A stretch of DNA of 64,000 bases from Clostridium_AD sp964467165 (GTDB taxonomy: Bacteria; Bacillota; Clostridia; Clostridiales; Clostridiaceae). Shown here one piece after another: positions 18,359-28,001 of this stretch. The stretch is taken from assembly GCA_964467165.1 (NCBI GenBank), contig CAYXOL010000020.1, forward strand, positions 11,635 through 75,634, in the 5' to 3' direction. The notes under the pieces were generated by a model, which saw only the letters and a list, made by a program, of their open reading frames with translations, had not been told where the DNA came from and did no database searches. A program made the translations under genes and the position numbers. The stretch's first letter is position 1; each line of letters begins with the position of its first letter.

Positions 18359-21047
18359 TATGATTATTACTTTTATTGTTGATACCACTGTAATTACCGA
18401 ACACGAAATTGATGCAAGAATAAAGGAGCTTTCTGGGATTCCAACATTTTCGCTATTAACTGAAGGTGAACTGGATGAAGTCAAAAATATCATAAAGTCA
18501 GAATTCTCAATTAAACTTGATAAGGGCGTTCTTATTGAAGAAAAGTACCATGATAGATGGTTCTTAAACAGAAAGGCCTCATTAGAGATGAAATATTGGG
18601 AAAGATATAAGAAATATCTTCTGAAAGATAAAGGATTTTCAACTAAGGTAGTTAACTCAATAGATGATATTTTGGATACACAGGTAGATTTGCTTGGTGA
18701 TCCTAAGAGAAATATTAGTTATAAGCGTAGGGGATTGATTATAGGAGATGTACAATCAGGTAAAACTGCAAATTATATAGGCCTAATTTGCAAAGCAGTA
18801 GATTCTGAATATAAAGTAATTGTATTGCTTACTGGAACGATAGAAAAGCTTCGAAGACAAACTCAACAGAGAATAGATGAAGGTTTTGTAGGGGCGGATA
18901 GCGAAGCAATGATGAAACAACGGGAAGACGGTCAGATAATTGGTGTTGGAAAATACAATCCATCACTTAGACCGATGGTACTTACATCAACTTCGGATGA
19001 TTTTAAGACACAGAATGCAAGAAATCTTGGATTCGATCTAAGAGCTATTAATGGACCAGTAATTTTTGTGGTAAAGAAGAATGTTGCAATATTGAAAAGA
19101 ATGAATAAATGGCTTAAAACCTTCAATCAGAATGGCGAGAAACAGATAGAGCAGTCTTTGCTGGTAATAGATGATGAAGCTGATAATGCATCTGTAAATA
19201 CAAATTCTGAGGATCGAGATCCTACTGCCATTAATACACAAATAAGAGAATTATTAAAAATGTTTACAAAATCAAGTTATGTAGGGTTTACAGCTACACC
19301 TTTTGCCAATATTTTTATTGATCCTGAAAATCTTGATGAAATGATATCAGAAGATTTATTCCCTAAGGATTATATATACTCTCTTAGTGCGCCTAGCAAT
19401 TATATTGGTGCAAGAAATATATTCCAAGATGGTGCGGTAGCGAACTATATGCTTGTAGAAATCGAAGATAATCCACAAGTCAAAGGAAGCGTTGAATTAT
19501 GTATTCCATTAAAGCATAAAGCAGGATTTTATGTGAGCGAAATACCGGAAGATATGGAGACTGCTGTTGCAACTTTTGTATTGGCAAATGGTATTGAGGA
19601 TTATCGTGGAGAAAACAACACTCATAGGTCAATGCTAATAAATGTGAGCCGTTTTACAGGTGTCCAGGATCAAGTGGCAGATCATATAAATACATATTTG
19701 AAGAATATTCAAGGAGCTTGCCGTCTTTACTGTAGATTACCAAAGGATAAAGCATTACATGATAAATATATTATGAAATTATCAGATACTTTTCAACAAA
19801 TATACAGTAATACAAATATCACATGGGATGAATTACAACCACTACTATACCAGGCTTGTGCAGGAATAAAAGTAGCAACAGTAAATCAGAGAAGTGGCCA
19901 AAATCTGAATTATGATGACTATGAAAAAAATGGATTGCGTTTAATTGCAGTTGGTGGACTAAGCTTATCAAGAGGATTAACATTAGAAGGGCTGGTAATA
20001 AGTTACTTTTATAGAAATTCGAAGATGTATGATACTTTAATGCAAATGGGAAGATGGTTCGGATATAGAAAAGGTTATGATGATTTATGTAGAATTTGGA
20101 TGTCAGATGGAAGCGTTGAATGGTATAAACATATAAGTATTGCAACAGATGAACTCCGTGAAGAAATAAAAAGGTATGAGGATACTGACTTAACACCATT
20201 AGATTTTGGATTACGCGTACGTTCAGATATTAATACTCTTTTAGTAACTGCTAGAAATAAAATGAGAAGTGCCTCTAGCATGGAGTGCACGATTAGCTTA
20301 AGCGGAGTAACAATTGAAACTCCGGAATTATATGCTGATGAGCAAAAGAATAATGAAAACTTAAATCTTTTCAAAAGATGGAATAAGCAGTTATTAGAAG
20401 ATGGTAATGAACTAGTACAGCAGGGGAAAATCTATGGATATATGGATGTTCCGTTTAGAAATATTTTAGATTTTATTGAAGAATTTAATATTTCACCGAA
20501 AAACGAACAGTTTAACGTTAATAGTATTGCAAAATTTATTAAGGATTATGCTGGCGATGAACTAAAAAAATGGGATATTGAATTCGTTACTGGTGGTTCA
20601 TCAGTAAAATTTGATATAAATGATAATTGCTCTTATAATTATCCAAGAAGATCATATTCAATAGAAAACAATGGTAGGATTATCAAAATGTCTGGGAGCA
20701 AAAGGCGGTTGGGTTCAACTGGAGATGCTAAATTTGGTTTGAGTAAAGAACTGATAGATTCTGTTGAGAGCAGGGCAGAAACTGTTAGCCAGAAAGAGTA
20801 TTTCATAAATGTGAAGAGGAATGCACTCTTGACTATTTATATGATAGAATTAAAAGATTGTAAAAATGAAGGTAATGAATACCACGAAGAGATAAAAGAG
20901 CGTTATAAAAATATACCGATGATAGGACTCGGAATTGGAATTCCAACATTATCAAATCAAGCAACTAAATACGCAAAGTATGTGATTAATAAAGTTGCAG
21001 CTCAGCGAATATTTGATGAGGAATTAGATTTTGGAGATGAGGAATAA
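18330..21047 (+). CDS. Z1-domain SF2-like ATPase
   Basis: About 905 residues. Walker A is GDVQSGKTANYIG (~140), Walker B is LLVIDDEADNAS (a DEAD box, ~277), followed by GFTATPFANIF (motif III-like). The Z1 domain carries INVSRFTGVQDQVADH and the arginine-bearing LMQMGRWFGYRKGYDDL (~570). An ATG at 18288 is in frame, but AAGGGGGAG fits the ATG at 18330, which overlaps the ATPase gene by 29 bases. Z1 proteins are predicted DNA-translocating ATPases. Expected to power the restriction complex with the MORC ATPase and the nuclease. Confidence 0.9.
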   Translation: MNGIQKIFHDMIITFIVDTTVITEHEIDARIKELSGIPTFSLLTEGELDEVKNIIKSEFSIKLDKGVLIEEKYHDRWFLNRKASLEMKYWERYKKYLLKDKGFSTKVVNSIDDILDTQVDLLGDPKRNISYKRRGLIIGDVQSGKTANYIGLICKAVDSEYKVIVLLTGTIEKLRRQTQQRIDEGFVGADSEAMMKQREDGQIIGVGKYNPSLRPMVLTSTSDDFKTQNARNLGFDLRAINGPVIFVVKKNVAILKRMNKWLKTFNQNGEKQIEQSLLVIDDEADNASVNTNSEDRDPTAINTQIRELLKMFTKSSYVGFTATPFANIFIDPENLDEMISEDLFPKDYIYSLSAPSNYIGARNIFQDGAVANYMLVEIEDNPQVKGSVELCIPLKHKAGFYVSEIPEDMETAVATFVLANGIEDYRGENNTHRSMLINVSRFTGVQDQVADHINTYLKNIQGACRLYCRLPKDKALHDKYIMKLSDTFQQIYSNTNITWDELQPLLYQACAGIKVATVNQRSGQNLNYDDYEKNGLRLIAVGGLSLSRGLTLEGLVISYFYRNSKMYDTLMQMGRWFGYRKGYDDLCRIWMSDGSVEWYKHISIATDELREEIKRYEDTDLTPLDFGLRVRSDINTLLVTARNKMRSASSMECTISLSGVTIETPELYADEQKNNENLNLFKRWNKQLLEDGNELVQQGKIYGYMDVPFRNILDFIEEFNISPKNEQFNVNSIAKFIKDYAGDELKKWDIEFVTGGSSVKFDINDNCSYNYPRRSYSIENNGRIIKMSGSKRRLGSTGDAKFGLSKELIDSVESRAETVSQKEYFINVKRNALLTIYMIELKDCKNEGNEYHEEIKERYKNIPMIGLGIGIPTLSNQATKYAKYVINKVAAQRIFDEELDFGDEE

Positions 21048-21958
21048 TGAATTTGATAGAGAAGTTTAAAGTTGGAAAACAACATAACACATACCAAAGA
21101 CTTGATAGTGCATTCAAAGTTAATTTTTATGTTGGATACAATGAAGATGGAATGATGTCTTTAGTTATTGTAGAAAGTGGGAAAGAAATACAAGTTAAAT
21201 CAACAAAAGTTATAAAAGTATCTTCAAAACCTCGTGTAGATGGGAAGATAGCCTTGGCATTTGAACTGTTGGACGAGTCCTATCAGTCATTGTTTTTAAT
21301 GTTCTGCAAGGACATTATTTCAAGTTGCGAAAGCATTGGACGAGAAAATGCAAATGCAAATGCTATAACAAGATGGAAATACTGGAAACAGATGTTTAGC
21401 AAAAGACTAACAACTGCTTTAGATGAGGGTGAAATTAAGGGATTAGTCGGCGAATTGCTATTTTTGAAAGAGCATTTTCTTGTTAGTTATCTTTCCAATA
21501 TTGCAATAAGTAGTTGGATGGGCCCATTGTACGGGCATAAAGATTTTGAAATCAATGATACTTGGTATGAAATCAAATCTGTAAATGAGAATGCAATTCA
21601 AGTGATGATCAATTCTCTTGAACAACTCGAATCTGAACATGAAGGTCATTTGGTTATTATAAGATTAGAAAATGCAAATTCCGTAACAAATGATACAATT
21701 GATTTGAATAGTATTGTATTTGAAGTAATTGGAAAGCTAATAGACTTAGATGATTTGAATTTGTTTAATCAAAAACTTAGTAATGTTGGTTATGTGTATG
21801 ATGAAGAATACGATAAATATCAGTTTTTACATAAGGGCACCCAACAATATTTAGTAAATGATAAGTTTCCAAGAATAAGAAGAAAAGAATTGTTTAGTGA
21901 AGTTGGAAATGTAAAATATACCATTATGATAGATGGTATATCTGAATTAAGGGAGTGA
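21047..21958 (+). CDS. PD-(D/E)XK nuclease of the Z1 operon
   Basis: 303 residues; the ATG overlaps the stop of the Z1 gene (TAATG). The catalytic layout is clear: GLVGELLFLKEHFL with the first Glu (~132-145), then YGHKDFEI with Asp (~164) and WYEIKSV with the Glu-x-Lys (~172-174). This matches the family Pfam calls 'PD-(D/E)XK motif protein', which accompanies Z1 and AIPR genes. It is the probable DNA-cutting subunit. No key residue is missing. Confidence 0.9.
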   Translation: MNLIEKFKVGKQHNTYQRLDSAFKVNFYVGYNEDGMMSLVIVESGKEIQVKSTKVIKVSSKPRVDGKIALAFELLDESYQSLFLMFCKDIISSCESIGRENANANAITRWKYWKQMFSKRLTTALDEGEIKGLVGELLFLKEHFLVSYLSNIAISSWMGPLYGHKDFEINDTWYEIKSVNENAIQVMINSLEQLESEHEGHLVIIRLENANSVTNDTIDLNSIVFEVIGKLIDLDDLNLFNQKLSNVGYVYDEEYDKYQFLHKGTQQYLVNDKFPRIRRKELFSEVGNVKYTIMIDGISELRE

Positions 21959-21964
21959 TAGTTA

Positions 21965-24133
21965 ATGGATGTCAATGAGTATAGAGAAGTTATGCTAGAG
22001 GATATTGGATTGGCAGCAGAAGCTAATAGTACGAATCATGAAACAGAATTCTTGAGTAATGTAACTAACATTTTGACCGATGCAGAGGAATTCGATGATT
22101 TTGTTGAGAGTTATTATGAATCTGCTGGAAGTCGAAATAGAACAATACAGATTGACGGTTATGCGATTGAAGAAACGGATGGAAGTTGTTGTATTATGAT
22201 TTCTGAATATAGGGGAATACATGCGGATGACTCCATGACAAAAGATGTTATTGAAAGACTATTTAAAAGAATTAGATATTTTGTGGAGGAAGCTGTAGAA
22301 AATCGAATGTATACAAAGATGGAAGAAAGTACAATGGCATTTGAGTTTGCTAAGTATCTCTATGAAAATATTGATGAAATAACAAAATTCAGATTTTACA
22401 TATTGACTGATGCATTTAATAAACAAAAATTGAAAAACATTAAAGATACAGAAGTTTCAGGTAAGACTGTAGAGTTAAATGTATGGGATATTACTAGAAT
22501 ATTTGATATCGTGAGCTCGAAAACAAAAAAAGAAAGCATTGATATTGTATTTTCTGATATGGAGTATGAAGGCATTCCGTGTGTAAAAGCTGTTCAATAC
22601 AATAATGTAAAAGCAGACATTGATATAATTAAGAGTAACGAGATTGATGAAGATAATGAAGTATCTAATTTGATAAGTTATACTTCATATTTGGCAGTGG
22701 TTCCAGGAGAGATATTAAACAAAGTATATCTTGATTATGGAGCACGTTTGCTTGAAGGAAATGTTCGTTCATTTTTAAGTATGAGAGGAAAAGTTAATAA
22801 AAGTATTCAAAGCACAATAAAGAATTATCCTGAAATGTTTTTTGCATACAATAATGGAATAGCAGCTACAGCAACAGAACTTGATAGTAAAATGACGGAA
22901 AATGGGTTGATAATTACACGAATTAAGGATTTACAGATAGTTAATGGTGGGCAGACGACAGCTTCTATTGCTAGCACATTATTATCTGCTAAAAAGGATG
23001 ATAGTATAAACATCAGAAATTTATTTGTTCCAATGAAAATATCAGTTTTAGAACATGAAATGTCTGAAAAAATAATTCCAAAGATTTCTGAATACTCAAA
23101 TTCACAAAATAAAGTTGATGCTTCAGATTTCTTTTCAAATCATCCGTTCCATATTCGAATGGAGGAATATTCAAGAAAAACACCGGCCCCGGCTATTAAC
23201 GGAAATCAATATCAACAATTCTGGTTTTATGAGAGAACTAGAGGACAATATAGTCAAGGTAAAATGAAATTTAAACCGCATTCATCACAAATCAAGCAGT
23301 ATGAAACACGTTATCCTTCTGAGCAAGTTATAAAGGCGGTAGAACTTGCTAAATATATGGGAATATATGAGGGTGATCCACATACGGTGAGTAAAGGCGG
23401 ACAAGCAATTGTTAAGCAATTTAAAGAAAAAGTAATTCCTCAATGGAAAAAATCAGATTCAGAATTTAATGCTTATTATTTTAAAAGAATAGTTGCATTA
23501 GCAATAGCATTTAAACGTACTGATGATATTATTAAGAATACAGATTGGTATAAAGAAAAACGCTCATATAAAGCAAATATTATTGCGTATGCAATGTCAA
23601 TCATTTTTGACTATGTTAGAAAAAACAACAAAGGATATTCTGTTGATTTTATAAAAATCTGGAATTTCCAATGTGTATATCCTGAGCTAGACGAACAATT
23701 GAAGGTACTTTGTACAGAGGTGTACCATTATATTACTGGGCCAAGAGAGACAGAAAATGTTACAGAATGGTGTAAAAAGGAACTTTGTTGGGAAAGAGCT
23801 CAAAAGGAATCTTGGACAATTAGAGATTCATTTTTGAATTCACTTGTATCGACATCAAGCATTAATGAAGAGATAAAAGAGGCAAAGTCCAATCGTAAAG
23901 TTGAAAATGAATTAGATGATATAAAACTTATACTAAGAGCAGGAAAGGATTATTGGGGGCAAGTGATGGATTGGGGCAAGGAACGTAGATTATTATCTGA
24001 TATGGAATTATCATTATTGAAAATGGCTATGAACATTGAAATAACAGGAAAAGTACCAAGTGATAAACAATCAAAAGTAATAATAAATGCCAGAAGCAGA
24101 ATGGTTTTGGAAGGAATGCCATTACAATTCTAA
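21965..24133 (+). CDS. AIPR family protein of the Z1 operon
   Basis: 722 residues, starting 6 bases after the nuclease stop behind AGGGAGTG. The AIPR (abortive infection phage resistance) core is visible: MFFAYNNGIAATATEL (~295-310), LQIVNGGQTTASIA (~330), ISEYSNSQNKVDASDF (~375) and FWFYERTRGQYSQGKMKF (~420). AIPR proteins sit in phage-resistance and restriction operons; their activity is not settled. Length and motifs look intact. Stoichiometry or contact with the nuclease cannot be read from sequence. Confidence 0.9.
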   Translation: MDVNEYREVMLEDIGLAAEANSTNHETEFLSNVTNILTDAEEFDDFVESYYESAGSRNRTIQIDGYAIEETDGSCCIMISEYRGIHADDSMTKDVIERLFKRIRYFVEEAVENRMYTKMEESTMAFEFAKYLYENIDEITKFRFYILTDAFNKQKLKNIKDTEVSGKTVELNVWDITRIFDIVSSKTKKESIDIVFSDMEYEGIPCVKAVQYNNVKADIDIIKSNEIDEDNEVSNLISYTSYLAVVPGEILNKVYLDYGARLLEGNVRSFLSMRGKVNKSIQSTIKNYPEMFFAYNNGIAATATELDSKMTENGLIITRIKDLQIVNGGQTTASIASTLLSAKKDDSINIRNLFVPMKISVLEHEMSEKIIPKISEYSNSQNKVDASDFFSNHPFHIRMEEYSRKTPAPAINGNQYQQFWFYERTRGQYSQGKMKFKPHSSQIKQYETRYPSEQVIKAVELAKYMGIYEGDPHTVSKGGQAIVKQFKEKVIPQWKKSDSEFNAYYFKRIVALAIAFKRTDDIIKNTDWYKEKRSYKANIIAYAMSIIFDYVRKNNKGYSVDFIKIWNFQCVYPELDEQLKVLCTEVYHYITGPRETENVTEWCKKELCWERAQKESWTIRDSFLNSLVSTSSINEEIKEAKSNRKVENELDDIKLILRAGKDYWGQVMDWGKERRLLSDMELSLLKMAMNIEITGKVPSDKQSKVIINARSRMVLEGMPLQF

Positions 24134-24596
24134 TTAGTGGATAAGTATAGTGAAATAATAAAGATAGTAAAACTTTTCGAGGGATAAGAATTAAAGCAAA
24201 GGTATTGGTAAACATTGGTGATTTGGTAGGGGGTGTTGACTAAAGCAATTTTAAGAACTCTTAAAAATTGGGTAAATGGAAATACTTGTTAATTTGAATA
24301 ATTTGAATAATTTGAATAACGGGAATAGTGGCCTTAATAAAAGAAAACTTTGATGGAAATGTATTAGAACAACAGATGTAGTAAGATAAAAAATGCGTTC
24401 TATTATTGTTATATAATGGTATTTTGGTATAATTGTGAATAGATAAGAGTATATAACTGATTGTTTTTCTAAGATTAATTGGATTAAATACAAAGTGTTT
24501 CAAGCATAATAATACTTCAAAATGTACCTTGTAATTGGATTATTAAAATCCTGATGTTAGGTAATCTAACTTTAGTTTTTTAAAGTTTTAAAGTTC
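24134..24596. other. Gap between AIPR gene and next small ORF, tandem 9-mers
   Basis: No convincing gene. At 24291-24317 a 9-base unit (AATTTGAAT) is repeated three times in tandem. The rest is AT-rich with scattered stops. The methylase is thus not tightly coupled to the four upstream genes. Confidence 0.4.
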
Positions 24597-24629
24597 TTGG
24601 GTAAAATTACCCCTATTAACTTTCGCAAA

Positions 24630-24851
24630 ATGTTGTATAATATAATTAGTGAGAACATATGTTTGAGAGTTGATGTTGTAAAAATATTAGCAAAGCCTAT
24701 AGAAGTAATATCTTGCATCGATACAAATGGTAATGTAAATCCTGTAAGGTTTAAAATTACTAATGAAGATAAAATTAATTTTGTTATTAAAATAGATAAA
24801 GTTGTTTGTGTAAATAGAGAAAAGTTGGATGGTAACAATATGCTAATATGA
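24630..24851 (+). CDS. Small conserved protein, probably C-truncated
   Basis: The recognisable part is VDVVKILAKPIEVISCID, then NVNPVRFKI, VIKIDKVV and REKLDGNNMLI. It resembles short conserved Clostridia proteins whose C-terminus normally continues a few residues (a Phe/Cys-rich end); here TGA follows MLI at 24849. TATAAT at 24636 in GTTGTATAATATAAT could be the -10 box of its own promoter, in which case translation starts further in, near a TTG at about 24662. Function unknown. Confidence 0.5.
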   Translation: MLYNIISENICLRVDVVKILAKPIEVISCIDTNGNVNPVRFKITNEDKINFVIKIDKVVCVNREKLDGNNMLI

Positions 24852-24974
24852 TTGTTATGAAATCAATATTGCAAGTGGATATTAGTTTGGATTTAATGTA
24901 CTATAATTACCGGATATTTGCCATAATGTGAATAAGAATAATTCAATATAATTTGATAAGGAGTAGAATAAATA

Positions 24975-25182
24975 CATGCACGAAATACAGAAAAAAATGA
25001 TATAATAAAAGATGTATTGTGAAAGGCACTTTAAGAAAAGTCTATCGTTATAAAAAAAAATATAGCAATCTACTAGGAAAGCCTGATATTGAATTTGTTA
25101 ACTACGCAGTAAATATGGGAAGTGGTAAATTTTCATTAGAAAAGCAATATATAAGAATTCTTAAAGGTCTTGAAAAAATATG
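24975..25182 (+). pseudogene. Wrecked vsr (mismatch endonuclease) remnant
   Basis: Two frames together resemble Vsr. The front part reads RNTEKNDIIKDVL, stop, KAL in one frame. The next frame reads VYRYKKKYSNLLGKPDIEFV followed by NYAV, matching the Vsr segment 'YRYRKN..LPGKPDIVF'. The catalytic middle is missing; a tail (LEKQYIRILKGLEKI) remains. Vsr normally repairs T:G mismatches produced by deamination of 5-methylcytosine and is often encoded beside Dcm-type methylases, as here (45 bases before one). Confidence 0.6.
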
Positions 25183-25227
25183 ATTAGAAAGCTACCCAAA
25201 TAGTTAAAACATAGGAGAAATTATTAT

Positions 25228-26457
25228 ATGCTAAGAGTAATTGAAACATTCAGCGGTATAGGAAGTCAAGCAAAAGCACTTAAAAATATAAATGCAGAAC
25301 ATCAAATTGTAGCAACAGTCGAGTGGGATATAAATGCAACTTATGCATATGATATAATTCATAATGGTCCTCAAAATTTGGAAAGATATATGGAATTTGA
25401 CAAAAACGAATTAATTGAAAGATTAATGAAATATACTATAAGTTATGATGGGAAAAAGCCTTTACTGGTAAATACTCTCAAGACAATGTCAACTGAAGCT
25501 TTGAGAAGGTTTTTAGCCGCTATTGATCGTACTAATAATTTTGTTAGTATAACGGACGTAAAGGCAATTAATTTACCTGATGATATTGATTTGTTGACCT
25601 ATTCTTTTCCATGTCAAGATTTATCAATTTGTGGTTCATGGCATGGCAACACGAGCGGAATTGATAGAGAAGCAAATAACCGTTCCGGTATGTTGTGGGA
25701 AGTGGAAAGAATTCTTAAAGAATACGTAGCACTTGGGAAAAGACTTCCCAAATTTCTTTTGATGGAAAATGTAAGCAATATTTTATCAAATACTCATAGA
25801 CACAACTTCAAAGAGTGGCAAGACTATCTTGAGGATATAGGTTATACAAATGAAGTATATACTTTGAACTCAGCAAATTTTGGCATACCACAAAAAAGAA
25901 TTAGAACTTATATGTTAAGTGTATATTGTGTAGATAGTGTTGGTATTGAGCGGTTAAAAGAATATTTAGAGGAAAACAATCTTGAAGAACGACAACCTAA
26001 ATTGCTTCAATCCTTACAAAGTTTTTTTAGGTTAGATTACACTAACTTACAATATAAATATGAGGCAGATATTAGTAATCCAAACTATACACCATCTAGA
26101 CAAAAGATTTACAAAGAAAATCTGAAATTATTTGATGGGCAAAATACAAGCTACGAAGCTGTTAACACTATCACTACTAAGCAAGATAGAAATCCTAATT
26201 CAGGATTGTTAAGGTATATAGGGACTTCTGATGATAAAGCGCCGTACAGAAATCTTACCCCAAGGGAATGTTTTTTACTAATGGGGTTTGATGAGAAAGA
26301 TTTTCAATTATTAATGGATAACGATTTTTTTGTTAAAAGTAATCATAAGTTCTTTACACGAGATAAACTAATTAGAATGGCAGGTAATAGTATTGTTGTA
26401 GATGTACTTGAAGAAATATTTAAGCAAGTAATTTTTATTAATGATAATATTATTTAA
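25228..26457 (+). CDS. DNA (cytosine-5) methyltransferase
   Basis: 409 residues with all core C5-methylase motifs: FSGIGSQAKAL (I, SAM binding, ~8-18), SFPCQDLSICG (IV with catalytic Cys, ~131-141), LLMENVSNIL (VI, ~186), PQKRIRTYML (VIII, ~226), LTPRECFLLMGF (IX, ~345) and RMAGNSIVVDVLEE (X, ~390). The target-recognition region between VIII and IX sets the sequence specificity, which cannot be read here. AGGAG lies 11 bases before the ATG. Likely the self-marking enzyme of the Z1/AIPR system, though separated from it by about 1.1 kb. Confidence 0.93.
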   Translation: MLRVIETFSGIGSQAKALKNINAEHQIVATVEWDINATYAYDIIHNGPQNLERYMEFDKNELIERLMKYTISYDGKKPLLVNTLKTMSTEALRRFLAAIDRTNNFVSITDVKAINLPDDIDLLTYSFPCQDLSICGSWHGNTSGIDREANNRSGMLWEVERILKEYVALGKRLPKFLLMENVSNILSNTHRHNFKEWQDYLEDIGYTNEVYTLNSANFGIPQKRIRTYMLSVYCVDSVGIERLKEYLEENNLEERQPKLLQSLQSFFRLDYTNLQYKYEADISNPNYTPSRQKIYKENLKLFDGQNTSYEAVNTITTKQDRNPNSGLLRYIGTSDDKAPYRNLTPRECFLLMGFDEKDFQLLMDNDFFVKSNHKFFTRDKLIRMAGNSIVVDVLEEIFKQVIFINDNII

Positions 26458-26640
26458 TTTATTGCAAGAGTTATTACCCCGATTTTATTAATCATTAGAA
26501 TGTACTAAGCATTTTGGAGAATAATTATGATGAATTTTTAATGGAATTATGTTGGCGAATCTCGACAGAATGTGCAAAAAAATGTTTTATGAAACCACCG
26601 TGTTAAAATATTGAATGAAGATTAAATATTTGTAACTATA

Positions 26641-26681
26641 AAAGCCTACTTCATAGAAAAAACTATGAAGTAGGCTTTCTC
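26641..26681 (+). terminator. Strong terminator after the methylase
   Basis: Perfect 15-bp stem AAAGCCTACTTCATAG / CTATGAAGTAGGCTTT around an A loop, then a T/C run. It closes the defence operon. The truncated mcrB begins within 15 bases of its end, so it also marks the junction between blocks. Confidence 0.9.
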
Positions 26682-26691
26682 TAATTGTTTT

Positions 26692-28001
26692 AAATAACAA
26701 TTCCAGAAGAATACCAAGAATATATTGATTTCTATAAAGGTGATAAAATAGATACGTTTATACTGGATCTAATTCCTAAATCAAAAAGTGCACCAGAAGA
26801 GGAGGAATTAGATGATGAAGTTATTTTAGAAGATGAGTTAGACAATGAATTTGTATCAATAAATAATATTAATGCAGAAATTATATATATTCATAACTAC
26901 ATTACAAGTAAAGGTTTTTATTATTCAAAAGATCTAATTACCAATTTCTATCTTAGCTTAAAAACTAAACCCTTTGTTATTCTTTCAGGAATTTCAGGCA
27001 CTGGAAAGAGTAAAATAGTAGAATTGTTTGCCCAGGCTGTTGGTGCTAATAGGGATAATCAAAGATTTAAGTTGATACCTGTTAGGCCAGATTGGTCTGA
27101 TGCAACAGATCTATTAGGCTACAGAAATATTGAAAATAAGTTTGTGCCAGGGATTATTATTGATGCTGCCTATGAGGCCATGAAGAACATTGATAAGCCC
27201 TATTTTCTATGTCTTGATGAAATGAATTTAGCAAGAGTGGAGTATTACTTTAGTGATATTTTATCATCTATGGAAACAAGAAATATAAAGGATGAAGAAA
27301 TTATCACTCAAAAATTATTAAGTAAGGCTCAATTTGGAAAAGATGAAAGGGCCTATGATAAATATGGAGATGTTTATATTCCACAGAACCTATATATAAT
27401 TGGCACGGTAAATATGGACGAGACTACCTTCACTTTTAGTAAAAAAGTACTAGATAGAGCGAGTACCATTGAATTTAATAAGGTAGACTTAAAATACAAT
27501 TTCGAACAAGTAGAGCTTGGTGAAATTTTATCTAAAAACTATCATAATGACTTTTTAAAATCACAGTATTTAAAAATATCTGAATGCAAGGATGAAAAAG
27601 AAATAGCAATTAAAGTTATAGATAAATTAATTGAAATAAATAACATACTTGAAAAGTACCAACAGCATGTTGCCTACAGGGTACGGGACGAAATAGTATT
27701 TTATGTTATCTATGCTGCTACCAATGGGTTATTCTCCTTTAATAAAGCCATGGATTATTCCTTGCTTCAAAAGATATTGCCTAAAATAGGTGGTAGTGGT
27801 GGCGAAATTTTAGATATATTAGTTGAGCTATTTAACAATTTAAATAGTACCAAATACAAAAATGATGGATACATAGAAGATGCGCAGGTGAGAATTATGG
27901 AAAGCCAATGCGAAAGTAGCGAATATATATTAAGCAGTGAAAAAATCATGTATATGATCAGGAGGTTCTTAAGAGATGGATTCACAACCTTCTGGCAATA
28001 A
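26692..28001 (+). pseudogene. N-truncated McrB-type AAA+ GTPase/ATPase
   Basis: The frame is open from 26692 without a start codon (IPEEYQEYIDFYKGDKID). It then shows Walker A GISGTGKSKIVELF, a Walker B region with YFLCLDEMNLARVEYYFSD, and IIGTVNMDETTFTFSKKVLD (sensor and Arg-bearing segment LDRAS). This is the AAA+ motor of an McrBC-like system that cuts modified DNA. The N-terminal DNA-binding domain is missing and begins abruptly at the methylase terminator. The C-terminus (FTTFWQ) appears normal. Fragments are duplicated at 39140-39341. Confidence 0.85.

Noticed and set aside
19819..20374. Long minus-strand frames inside the Z1 gene
   Set aside because: They lie opposite a strongly conserved ATPase gene, lack ribosome sites and have a leucine/serine-rich composition typical of antisense reading.
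24251..24503. Two overlapping minus-strand frames of 80 codons
   Set aside because: Low-complexity Phe/Leu/Ile composition from AT-rich DNA, no ribosome site and no similarity to a family I know.
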